The notes below the pieces were generated by a model, which did not search any database, was not told the DNA's origin, and was given only the letters and a program-made list of their open reading frames with translations. This document shows positions 36,493 through 43,489 of a stretch of DNA of 64,000 nucleotides, one piece after another (position 1 is the stretch's first letter; each line of letters begins with the position of its first letter). Where the stretch lies: the NCBI GenBank assembly GCA_047606825.1, contig JASGDY010000060.1, forward strand, positions 14,849 through 78,848. The letters are read 5' to 3'. Position numbers and translations under genes: made by a program. The DNA comes from Rhizosphaericola sp047606825 (GTDB taxonomy: Bacteria > Bacteroidota > Bacteroidia > Chitinophagales > Chitinophagaceae).

Positions 36493-36571
36493 TGGGTTTT
36501 CCTAGCACTTTTTTTGCGCTAGCAACAAGCTGGAAGCTGCGTATTTCTTTTCCGCCGAACAGCCTTTATTG

Positions 36572-36599
36572 TATCGGTCGATGAGGACTCCGACCGATA
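36572..36599. repeat. GGTCGGTG hairpin repeat, copy B
   Basis: TATCGGTCGATG-AGGA-CTCCGACCGATA: 9 outer base pairs around the same AGGA loop as copy A (31780-31807), followed by GATAAAAAGG as in copy A. The T:A pair of copy A is C:G here in both arms, a compensatory change. Confidence 0.65.
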
Positions 36600-36605
36600 G
36601 ATAAA

Positions 36606-36634
36606 AAGGCGACCGCAATTGTTGCAGTCGCCTT
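36606..36634 (-). terminator. Intrinsic terminator between methyltransferase and asd
   Basis: Inverted repeat AAGGCGACCGCAA / TTGCAGTCGCCTT with a 3-nt loop and one mismatch, preceded on the plus strand by AAAAA, which becomes U-rich after the stem on the minus strand. Positioned about 43 bp after the asd stop; may also stop the convergent methyltransferase transcript. Confidence 0.75.
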
Positions 36635-36676
36635 GATTATTGCTGTTCCGTGAGTGCTAAATTCCGAGTTCTAGCT

Positions 36677-37672
36677 TCACTTAATCAATCCCTTTTCTGC
36701 CAGATATTCGGCAATCTGTACGGCGTTGGTCGCCGCACCTTTGCGGATATTGTCGCTTACGATCCACATATTGAGGGTATTGGGCTGGGACTCGTCGCGG
36801 CGTAGGCGTCCGACAAATACCTCGTCTTTTTCATAGGCGTTGATAGGCATCGGGTAGACGTTGTTTTTCACGTCGTCTTCCAATACGACACCCGGCGCGC
36901 TTGCCAGCAGTTGGCGTACCTCATCGAGGTCAAAATCTTTTTTAAACTCGACATTGACCGACTCGCTGTGTCCGCCGGTAACCGGTACGCGCACGGTCGT
37001 TGCCGTCACCGCGATATTGTCGTCGCGCAGGATTTTCTTGGTCTCGTTGACCATTTTCATCTCTTCCTTGGTATAGCCGTTGTCGAGGAACACGTCGATA
37101 TGCGGCAATATGTTCCGGTCAATCCGGTGTGCATAGGCAGGATTGGCAGACTTGCCGCCGTTACGTTCCGCTTCCAGTTGGTCCACGCCTTTCTTACCCG
37201 AGCCGGAAACGCTTTGGTACGTGCTTACCACGATGCGTTTGATACCGTATTTTTTGAACAAAGGATTGAGCGCGACGACCATCTGTATAGTAGAGCAGTT
37301 GGGATTGGCGATGATTTTGTCTTCGGGTGTCAGATCATCGGCGTTGATTTCGGGGACGACCAGTTTTTTGGTCGGGTCCATGCGCCATGCCGAAGAATTG
37401 TCCACGACGGTCACGCCGGCTTCGGCAAACTTGGGCGCCCATTCCTTGGACGTATCGCCCCCTGCGGAGAATATGGCAACGGCGGGCTTGGCGGCAATCG
37501 CATCTTCCATGCTTACCACCTTGAATTTCTTACCCTTGAACACGATTTCCTTTCCTACGGATTTTTCCGAAGCGACGGGGAACAGCTCGGCCACTGGAAA
37601 ATTGCGCTCTTCCAGCACTTGTAACATTTTGGAACCTACCAGTCCGGTAGCACCGACTACGGCTACTTTCAT
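36677..37672 (-). CDS. asd: Aspartate-semialdehyde dehydrogenase
   Basis: 331 residues. N-terminal NADP-binding fold MKVAVVGATGLVGSKMLQVL, catalytic Cys126 in IIANPNCSTIQM, the active-site TGGHSESV with His235, and RIDRNILPHID. Reduces L-aspartyl-4-phosphate to the semialdehyde, the branch point leading to Lys, Met, Thr and Ile as well as diaminopimelate. The gene stands alone on the minus strand. Its 5' leader carries a promoter (37849-37879), a short reading frame (37785-37838) and an intrinsic terminator (37713-37742) before the ATG, arranged as an attenuator. Confidence 0.97.
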   Translation of the reverse strand: MKVAVVGATGLVGSKMLQVLEERNFPVAELFPVASEKSVGKEIVFKGKKFKVVSMEDAIAAKPAVAIFSAGGDTSKEWAPKFAEAGVTVVDNSSAWRMDPTKKLVVPEINADDLTPEDKIIANPNCSTIQMVVALNPLFKKYGIKRIVVSTYQSVSGSGKKGVDQLEAERNGGKSANPAYAHRIDRNILPHIDVFLDNGYTKEEMKMVNETKKILRDDNIAVTATTVRVPVTGGHSESVNVEFKKDFDLDEVRQLLASAPGVVLEDDVKNNVYPMPINAYEKDEVFVGRLRRDESQPNTLNMWIVSDNIRKGAATNAVQIAEYLAEKGLIK

Positions 37673-37712
37673 TTGTTGTTTTTTTTTGTTTTTACAATAT
37701 TTGGTTGATGCG

Positions 37713-37742
37713 AAAAAAAAGCCTCCCGTTACCGGAAGGCTT
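37713..37742 (-). terminator. Leader terminator upstream of asd (attenuator)
   Basis: Read on the minus strand: AAGCCTTCCG, GTAA tetraloop (GNRA type), CGGGAGGCTT and a run of T (8 in total). Ten base pairs including one G:U. Since the pair is C/A on the plus strand, the structure is meant for minus-strand RNA. It ends about 41 bp before the asd ATG, so it must be read through for asd expression. Its 5' arm CCTTCCGG (complement 37732-37739) can instead pair with CTGGAAGG (complement 37788-37795) at the end of the leader frame. Confidence 0.8.
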
Positions 37743-37784
37743 GATTCTTTCTATATTTTTTGAATTACACATACAGCGAGAACG

Positions 37785-37838
37785 TCACCTTCCAGAGGAG
37801 AACATCTTCTTGTGCTTTATGGTAATAATTGCTTTCAT
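37785..37838 (-). CDS. Putative leader peptide of the asd attenuator
   Basis: Seventeen codons and TGA: MKAIITIKHKKMFSSGR. Residues 4-12 are Ile-Ile-Thr-Ile-Lys-His-Lys-Lys-Met, so 8 of 9 are amino acids made from aspartate semialdehyde. The last codons (TCT GGA AGG) overlap the antiterminator strand. If ribosomes run to the stop codon they cover that strand and the terminator forms; if they stall for lack of Ile, Thr, Lys or Met it stays free and prevents termination. The start lies about 11 bp after the -7 box. No protein function is expected. Codon content and geometry are seen; the regulatory role is inference. Confidence 0.65.
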   Translation of the reverse strand: MKAIITIKHKKMFSSGR

Positions 37839-37848
37839 TTTCGATTTG

Positions 37849-37879
37849 CGAATATATAGATAATTATATTTTCATCAAA
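37849..37879 (-). promoter_or_regulatory. asd: Promoter of the asd leader
   Basis: On the minus strand TTTG (37876-37879), 19 bp, TATATTCG (37849-37856), one mismatch to TAnnTTTG and optimal Bacteroidota spacing. Transcription would start only a few bases ahead of the leader ATG at 37838. Confidence 0.55.
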
Positions 37880-37907
37880 TTATTTTTTCCGGTTTCGAAC
37901 AAGACCA

Positions 37908-37915
37908 TATCTTTG
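37908..37915 (+). promoter_or_regulatory. -7 element TATCTTTG before the C10 protease gene
   Basis: Exact match to TAnnTTTG, about 42 bp before the ATG at 37957. No TTG at the expected distance. Divergent from the asd promoter. Confidence 0.4.
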
Positions 37916-37956
37916 TGTAAGCAATCAGAACTTGTTTATAAAATCAAAACTTACTA

Positions 37957-39305
37957 ATGGTTATCGCTAAAAAGCTAATTTACTTAGGTGCATGCACTTT
38001 ATTTTGTTATTCATGTCAGAAAAATATAGAAAGCTCTTCCCAGATAAATGTAATAGAAGATCTAAATCTATCCATAGATACTGTAACTCTCTCTATCGCC
38101 AAGAGTGTTGCGTCTGATATGTTGAACAGATTGTCTACAAATGAAGTTAAAAACAGTAAGTGTCCTCTGGTGGAAACGGAATACTTATGAGTGCTTCAGT
38201 TGGAAATCCACAGTCCGTGAAAAGTTTATTTTCCAATCCCATTTTGTCAACCCTTACACTAAGAGATACCAACAATTATCCTATGGTTCATGTTATCAAT
38301 TATAAGGATAGTGGGTTTGCTTTAATATCTGGTAACAAAAACAGCTTTCCTGTTCTTGGCTATTCAGAACACGGCATTTTTAATATAGACAGTTTACCTC
38401 CTGGTTTTAGCTGTTGGCTGTCCGATAAATTATATCAAACTGAATTTTCTAGAAAAAACATAACCAATAGGACTATACTATACAATGCTTTATGGAATGA
38501 ATATGAAAGTTCCCTTTCTGGTTCCGATGATTCAGTAAACGAAGATGATACAGAAGATCACGATGGTCATAGTTTCGATGTACCCGAGTCGGATGGCGGA
38601 TTTGGGAATGCAACCACAACTACTGTTTTAAAGAGAAAATATCCTGCAAGTAATTTTATAGAAACAGCTATGTGGAATCAACAAGGAGGTGCAAATAACG
38701 ATGGATATAGATTCAATTCCTTTACTCCATTAATCGATGGTAAACAAACCCTTGTCGGTTGTGTTCCTTTAGCTGGAGGAATTGCTATGCGTTATTGGAA
38801 ATGGCCTTCCTCATTTAACTGGGACGACATGCCTATCGACAATACAGCGTCTTATTATACCGCTATGTTGTTAGGACCAAGTAATTTAGGTAATCTACCT
38901 AATATAGAATATGGATTAGCAAGTGGCAATGGAACGCTTGCAGACGTTTCGGAATTAAGAAACGTGTTGGTAAACAGATACAATTATTCTTCGGATGCGG
39001 TCTATGAAGACATAAACAATGAAGATATAATGTCTGACTTAAGTAAAAATTACATTGTAATAATGAATGGTTGGAAAGTGCGAATTCATCCAACACTATT
39101 TCGTCATACAAGCTATCAAGATGGACATTGCTGGATAGTTGACGCAGGAGAAGAATTTAAAACGTATATCGGAGATGCCACCCCCTTTTTGACATATACC
39201 TATCACATGAATTGGGGTTGGGGAGGGGCTCTTAATGGATGGTTTAACATGGATTCAGATTATGGAAATGTATCAATAGCTAATAACATCTCAATACCAA
39301 TATAA
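37957..39305 (+). pseudogene. C10 (streptopain-like) cysteine protease lipoprotein, frameshifted
   Basis: Two overlapping frames form one protein of about 449 residues. Frame 1 (37957-38190) has a lipoprotein signal (MVIAKKLIYLGACTLFCYSC) and the start of a Spi-type prodomain. Frame 2 (open from 38160, no proper start) continues with VHVINYKDSGFALISGNKNSFPVLGYSEHGIFN, then the protease core: TLVGCVPLAGGIAMRYWKWP (catalytic Cys codon 38760-38762), YQDGHCWIVDA (catalytic His) and HMNWGWGGALNGWF. A single missing base near 38155-38162 separates them. AT-rich relative to the neighbours, suggesting acquisition. Secreted C10 enzymes in Bacteroides cleave host or microbial proteins; this one would be inactive unless the shift is a sequencing error. 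Confidence 0.85.
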
Positions 39306-39360
39306 CATTCATATCATTGCACACCTGCATCCAAATTATTAAATTATAAATATTAATTCT

Positions 39361-39972
39361 ATGTTTAAAAACCTTATATGCTTTTCGGTTATTATCTTGT
39401 CCATTGGTTGCAACAAGGATAATAGTAAAGCCCTTTCCTCCGATGACGTATATACGCAATTCCCATTACGCATCATCAACCAGGACGGAAGCGAAAGTCT
39501 TGTAAATGGGCAAGATCTTTATGTATATGCCAAAGACGACACGATGAATAGTCCTGTTACGATTTTTGACGGACAGCAGGATTCTGTTTATGCGTTAAAA
39601 TCTGTATCGGATGCTATGGGCTATTCCGATTCACAGAACTATCCTAAACTACACGTCGTGTCGAGAAGAACGGATAAATACTTTCTCGACATTCCTGTTA
39701 TATATAGTATTCGCAAACAAATAGGGAGTCTTCCCGTCAATGGTCGTTCATCAGGACTGCATACTATCTATATTGATATTCCAAGTAAATCTACCGTATT
39801 AAGAGGAGACATTTATTGGCATGGAAGCAATACCAATTTTGCTATTGACAGTGTTTACATCAATAACAAATTTTTTATAAGCAACTATAAAATAGACACT
39901 AATACATTTGATACTGCGACCCAATATTTTATTTATAAGTTGGATATTGCCGACAAATCAAACATAGAATAA
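39361..39972 (+). CDS. Small lipoprotein downstream of C10 protease
   Basis: 203 residues. Lipobox LSIGC near residue 17 (MFKNLICFSVIILSIGCNKD), so an exported lipoprotein. The rest looks like beta-sandwich sequence with no recognised domain (LRIINQDGSESLVNGQDLYVYAKDD, LHTIYIDIPSKSTVLRGDIYWHG). Starts 55 bp after the protease frame on the same strand and shares its AT-rich composition. In Bacteroides, C10 proteases may be followed by genes for inhibitor lipoproteins; such a role is only a guess from position. Confidence 0.7.
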   Translation: MFKNLICFSVIILSIGCNKDNSKALSSDDVYTQFPLRIINQDGSESLVNGQDLYVYAKDDTMNSPVTIFDGQQDSVYALKSVSDAMGYSDSQNYPKLHVVSRRTDKYFLDIPVIYSIRKQIGSLPVNGRSSGLHTIYIDIPSKSTVLRGDIYWHGSNTNFAIDSVYINNKFFISNYKIDTNTFDTATQYFIYKLDIADKSNIE

Positions 39973-40114
39973 AAAATAGCGGATTATTCGTTTTGTCTAT
40001 ATGATTGTATGCAAATGTTACGGGGAAGATTTTGGCAAAATGGATGAACGGTATTGGTAAAAACAGATTACTGGCTTATTTTGCATGCGTACCATATATC
40101 AACAAACAAGTTAA

Positions 40115-40852
40115 ATGAAAAAAATCCTAACCCTTACCATTTCGTTTTTTAGTTTGCAGACCTACAGTTTTGGACAACGGATTTCGGACCACAACACGAT
40201 TGGATGGTTCACTACGACGGTTACGCCCAAGATTTCGGAAAAATGGAGTGGGCATTTCGAATACCAATGGCGACGCACACACGTCGTCCAGAACTGGCAA
40301 CAAAGTCTACTACGCGTCGGCGCAACGTACAAAATCAGCAACGATGTAGCGGCACAGGTCGGATACGGCTGGGCAAGGACATTTGACTACGGCGAATATT
40401 TCCTTTCTGCGGTCAACAAGACTTTTGACGAACACCGCATCTACGAGCAGATTGTGCTCAACAACCGTTTCGGTAAACTGAAATACAGCACACGTTTCCG
40501 CCTGGAACAGCGCTGGTTGGCGGTTTACAGTTCCGTGGAAGACCAAAAGCCGCAACGGTGGAACTATCTCAACCGCTTCCGGCTCATGCCACGCTTTGAC
40601 CTGCCTATAGGAAACAAAGGTTGGTACGCGGCTGCCTACGACGAAGTCATGCTTGGCTTTGGCGGCAACATCGGGCAAAATGTATTTGACCAGAACAGGG
40701 TTGGTCTGTTGGCGGGCTACACATTCAGCCCGACGTTCCGCTTGGAAGGGGGCTATCTTAACCAGACCGTACAGTTTGGACGGCAGGTGGACAAGCAGAA
40801 TGTCTTCCAATACAACAATGGGGTGGTCGTCAATACCTATGTCAGTTTCTAA
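40115..40852 (+). CDS. DUF2490 outer-membrane protein
   Basis: 245 residues. Signal peptide ending SFGQ, followed by DHNTIGWFTTTVTPKISEKWSGHFEYQWRRTHVVQNWQQSLLRVGATYKISNDVAAQVGYGW and FRLEQRW..., RWNYLNRFRLMPRFDLPI, matching DUF2490. Alternating strands ending NGVVVNTYVSF suggest a beta-barrel in the outer membrane. Function unknown. Composition returns to the genome average here, between two AT-rich stretches. Confidence 0.88.
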   Translation: MKKILTLTISFFSLQTYSFGQRISDHNTIGWFTTTVTPKISEKWSGHFEYQWRRTHVVQNWQQSLLRVGATYKISNDVAAQVGYGWARTFDYGEYFLSAVNKTFDEHRIYEQIVLNNRFGKLKYSTRFRLEQRWLAVYSSVEDQKPQRWNYLNRFRLMPRFDLPIGNKGWYAAAYDEVMLGFGGNIGQNVFDQNRVGLLAGYTFSPTFRLEGGYLNQTVQFGRQVDKQNVFQYNNGVVVNTYVSF

Positions 40853-40912
40853 AATATTACAATCTGACCTAGAATCCATAACATATACAAGCGATGACTT
40901 AGATTAATCGCA

Positions 40913-41191
40913 CTATGGCAATTGAAAGGCAAACAAATGTTGCGTAAATATAATAGGAGGATTGCCAATCAAATTGATATCAAATTTGAGTGATGTTTCT
41001 AATAATGTACTTGCGTTATGGATTCTAAAACCAATCTGCCAGCCTTTATCCAATATCATCATCAAAGTATTGTCAGGGTTGTTTTCAGAAAATTCAAATT
41101 CAATAATTCTCGACGGCAGATGTATTGCCTCTGTCGTAGCGCGTGGTTTGACACCGCTATATGGACGAGTTTGATTCACATTAATAGCCAA
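40913..41191 (-). pseudogene. C-terminal fragment of a type II restriction endonuclease (HaeIII-like)
   Basis: 92 residues with no ATG start (TTG at 41191, 11 bp inside the preceding gene). The sequence LPSRIIEFEFSEN, then DKGWQIGFRIHNASTLLETSLKFDINLIG resembles the C-terminus of HaeIII-type GGCC endonucleases (WQxSFRIHNAS...VEPSLKFDIxLIG), which are normally over 300 residues. The rest of the gene is missing. A HaeIII-type methyltransferase fragment occurs at 41946-42296, supporting this reading. The family is from memory; an alternative is any other type II enzyme with the same C-terminal block. Confidence 0.55.
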
Positions 41192-41687
41192 TCAATAGAA
41201 TACCTTTCAATGGTAAATGCAAACGATTAGAAATATACAGGGTTTCCAAAAAAGTATGTATGATTTCAAAATCTTTATGACCTCTATAAATATTTCTCAC
41301 AACGATAACAAGATATTCTACTTCGAACATCATACAAGCTTGAAAGATATCTTTTAAGAATTGACTATTTTCTGTTGCCCTGCCAGCTTCTATTTCAATA
41401 ACAATCTTTCTATCATTGCTGACGGCATCTGCATTAAAAGATTTGTCAATTTTATTATCAAATCCAAACAAAACTGGAACACTAATTTTTTTCTCTTTTG
41501 ACTTTCCCGTTTCACATACAAAGCCTATTTTCTCTAAATGTGGACGAACGATTTCTAACACCTGATTACTGGAATGATTAAAATCGGGAGATTTGATGTT
41601 CTTCGCCTCTATTTCAAAACAAGAAATTACATCTTGGATTGGCTCTATTATACCTTGCGACCTTGGAAAAAATTGAAATCTAATCAT
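41181..41687 (-). CDS. Putative PD-(D/E)XK nuclease-like protein
   Basis: 168 residues. Core FNADAVSNDRKIVIEIEAGRATENSQFLKDIFQACMMFEVEYLVIVVRNIY has an acidic residue at a strand (NADAV), an E-x-E pair (IEIEAGRA) and a following helix, as in restriction-endonuclease-like folds. N-terminus MIRFQFFPRSQGIIEPIQDVISCFE is a helix-rich lead. It starts within the stop of the 79-residue gene (ATGA overlap), so the two are translationally coupled. Both lie between fragments of a HaeIII-like system. Nuclease activity is inferred from motif pattern only. Confidence 0.6.
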   Translation of the reverse strand: MIRFQFFPRSQGIIEPIQDVISCFEIEAKNIKSPDFNHSSNQVLEIVRPHLEKIGFVCETGKSKEKKISVPVLFGFDNKIDKSFNADAVSNDRKIVIEIEAGRATENSQFLKDIFQACMMFEVEYLVIVVRNIYRGHKDFEIIHTFLETLYISNRLHLPLKGILLIGY

Positions 41688-41923
41688 AGTATTTGCTTTA
41701 AAATCAAATTTGACAATTCCGAATCTGATAATGTGATTTCATTGTTTTCTACGAAGAAAAAAATTTTTTCATCAACATTAGATGCTTCAATAGAAACATA
41801 CCCTCCGTCTTCAGTTATTAAAGCATCGTTTAATGTTGTGGTTGAAATAAGCACATTACCTACCTCCGGAATTTCAATTTCTCTTATTTGATAGTTAATC
41901 TCTTGAAAAGTAATTTCTTCCAT
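41684..41923 (-). CDS. Small acidic protein coupled to the nuclease-like gene
   Basis: 79 residues, strongly acidic (MEEITFQEINYQIREIEIPEVG through DSELSNLILKQIL), mostly predicted beta-strands followed by a C-terminal helix. Not recognised. Its stop overlaps the start of the nuclease-like gene by 4 bp (ATGA). Being small, acidic and encoded first, it could be an antidote or partner for the next product; that is speculation from layout. Confidence 0.55.
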   Translation of the reverse strand: MEEITFQEINYQIREIEIPEVGNVLISTTTLNDALITEDGGYVSIEASNVDEKIFFFVENNEITLSDSELSNLILKQIL

Positions 41924-41945
41924 TTATGCGACCAATTTAATCAAT

Positions 41946-42296
41946 TTAAAAACCTCTTTTTATAACCAACAAAAACATTCTTTCCACCTTGGAGAACGCC
42001 AAAATTCTCATAAAATCAAAGAACAGTTGACCACGTTTATCACCAAATCCTCGTAAAGCGCCGGCTTCGCTCCAGCTTTGACATGGCGGCCCGCCAATGA
42101 TGCCAGTACACTCGGGAACTTCCCAAGACTCTATATCCACGATGCTACGCCTATCCAAATACGTTTTTTTATGGTTTTTCTGGTAGGTTTCCCATATCTC
42201 CTTATCATATTCATTTGCCCAATCAATTGTAAATCCAGCCTTTTCAAAACCCAAGTCCAAACCACCTGCTCCAGCAAAAAAAGAAACTACATTCAT
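41946..42296 (-). pseudogene. 5-methylcytosine DNA methyltransferase, N-terminal fragment (HaeIII-like)
   Basis: The frame gives 116 residues of a protein that should have about 320. Motif I VSFFAGAGGLDLGFEKAGFTIDWANEYDKEIWETY and motif IV GIIGGPPCQSWSEAGALRGFGDKRGQLFFDFMRIL (catalytic Cys in PPCQ) are well preserved and most like M.HaeIII. After MRIL (about 42004) the sequence becomes unrelated and stops at 41946; motifs V-X and the target recognition domain are absent. Not a functional methylase as it stands. Confidence 0.88.
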
Positions 42297-42453
42297 TTCT
42301 ATTAGAATTAAAGTTATTGAATATTGACTTCACAAAAGCAACACAATAATACTAATTTTTTTAGTACCAGCCATGTTCTATGCAACAAAAATATTTCTAC
42401 ATTCCGACATTATGCCATAAACTTATCCATACCCATACCTTAATTGTCTTTCG

Positions 42454-42485
42454 TTTGTCATTTTCGAAAAAAATAAGGTTATTTG
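42454..42485 (+). promoter_or_regulatory. Possible pyrH promoter
   Basis: TTTG at 42454-42457 and TATTTG at 42480-42485 (TAnnTTTG with one base missing), 22 bp between, 19 bp ahead of the ATG. Confidence 0.35.
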
Positions 42486-42504
42486 CACAAACATCCCAAT
42501 CACC

Positions 42505-43218
42505 ATGTTACCAAAATACAAGAGAGTCCTTTTGAAGTTATCCGGCGAATCCTTGCAGGCCAAAGGTTCCAGCGACCCTTTCGACCCCACAATCATCGAA
42601 CAGTACGCCAGAGACATCAAAAGTATCACTGAACTGGGCGTACAGGTCGCTGTCGTAGTCGGGGGTGGCAATATCTACCGTGGCATGAATGAAGCCGACA
42701 GCGGCATTGAGCGTGCGCACGGAGACTATATGGGAATGTTGGCGACCATGATCAACGGCATGGCGATGCAGGCGATGCTGGAAAAGATCGGCGTTTACAC
42801 CCGTCTTCAAAGTGCCATCCAGATGGCGCAGGTAGCCGAACCTTACATCCGCCGCCGCGCGATACGACACCTCGAAAAAGGCCGTGTCGTCATCTTTGCG
42901 GCCGGTACCGGCAACCCGTATTTCACGACGGACACCGCTGGCTCGCTGAGAGCGGTGGAAATCAAGGCCGACATCATATTGAAAGGGACGCGCGTGGACG
43001 GCATCTACACCGCCGATCCCGAAAAAGACCCGACAGCTACCAAATATGAGACGGTTTCCTACCAGGAATGTATTTCCAAAAACCTGAAAGTGATGGACAT
43101 GACGGCCTTCACGCTCTGCATGGAAAACAATCTTCCAATCATCGTATTTGACATGAACAAACCGGGCAACCTCCAACGCGTCATCGAGGGACTGGATGTA
43201 GGTACTATCGTTTCCTAG
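42505..43218 (+). CDS. pyrH: UMP kinase
   Basis: 237 residues. MLPKYKRVLLKLSGESLQAKGS (amino-acid-kinase fold start, KLSGE), VAVVVGGGNIYRG (GGGN nucleotide loop), DYMGMLATMINGMAMQAMLE, FAAGTGNPYFTTDTAGSLRAVE and GTRVDGIYTADPEKDPTATKY are all diagnostic. Phosphorylates UMP to UDP; hexameric, cytoplasmic. Lies alone between the decayed restriction locus and porV2. A perfect 18-bp hairpin (43299-43337) follows. Confidence 0.97.
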   Translation: MLPKYKRVLLKLSGESLQAKGSSDPFDPTIIEQYARDIKSITELGVQVAVVVGGGNIYRGMNEADSGIERAHGDYMGMLATMINGMAMQAMLEKIGVYTRLQSAIQMAQVAEPYIRRRAIRHLEKGRVVIFAAGTGNPYFTTDTAGSLRAVEIKADIILKGTRVDGIYTADPEKDPTATKYETVSYQECISKNLKVMDMTAFTLCMENNLPIIVFDMNKPGNLQRVIEGLDVGTIVS

Positions 43219-43298
43219 GCAGAAAAACCACAACCGCATCGAAAAATCCTCTGCACTATACCTCACGCCTGATGGAAATGTGCAATGAAGAACATGAG

Positions 43299-43337
43299 CA
43301 GGGATGCCGTATCGCCTAAGGCGATACGGCATCCCTG
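43299..43337. repeat. 39-bp perfect palindrome downstream of pyrH
   Basis: Arms of 18 bp (core GATGCCGTATCGCC / GGCGATACGGCATC) around a TAA loop, no mismatch. No T-run follows, so although it might terminate pyrH it looks more like a dispersed palindromic repeat. Confidence 0.65.
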
Positions 43338-43441
43338 TCTATTGACACCGCCTCCAAAATCTATCCGATTGATACGGGCAACCTGACTACTTACTACTTT
43401 TTACAAAATAGCAAAGCAACATCGTCCATACTTCCCGGCAA

Positions 43442-43471
43442 TTGACAATATTTCAAATCGTTTTTCGTTTG
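43442..43471 (+). promoter_or_regulatory. Probable promoter of porV2-porU2
   Basis: TTG (43442-43444), 19 bp, TTCGTTTG (43464-43471; one mismatch to TAnnTTTG), 18 bp ahead of the ATG at 43490. Confidence 0.45.
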
Positions 43472-43489
43472 AATGGTTAATTGAGACGT

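Noticed and set aside
36911..37624. 237-codon open frame opposite asd
   Set aside because: Antisense shadow; asd is certain and the frame has no recognisable features.
37673..37956. Lysine riboswitch or T-box upstream of asd
   Set aside because: The leader is only about 170 bases, too short for a lysine riboswitch, and there is no T-box consensus; the leader-peptide attenuator explains the terminator better.
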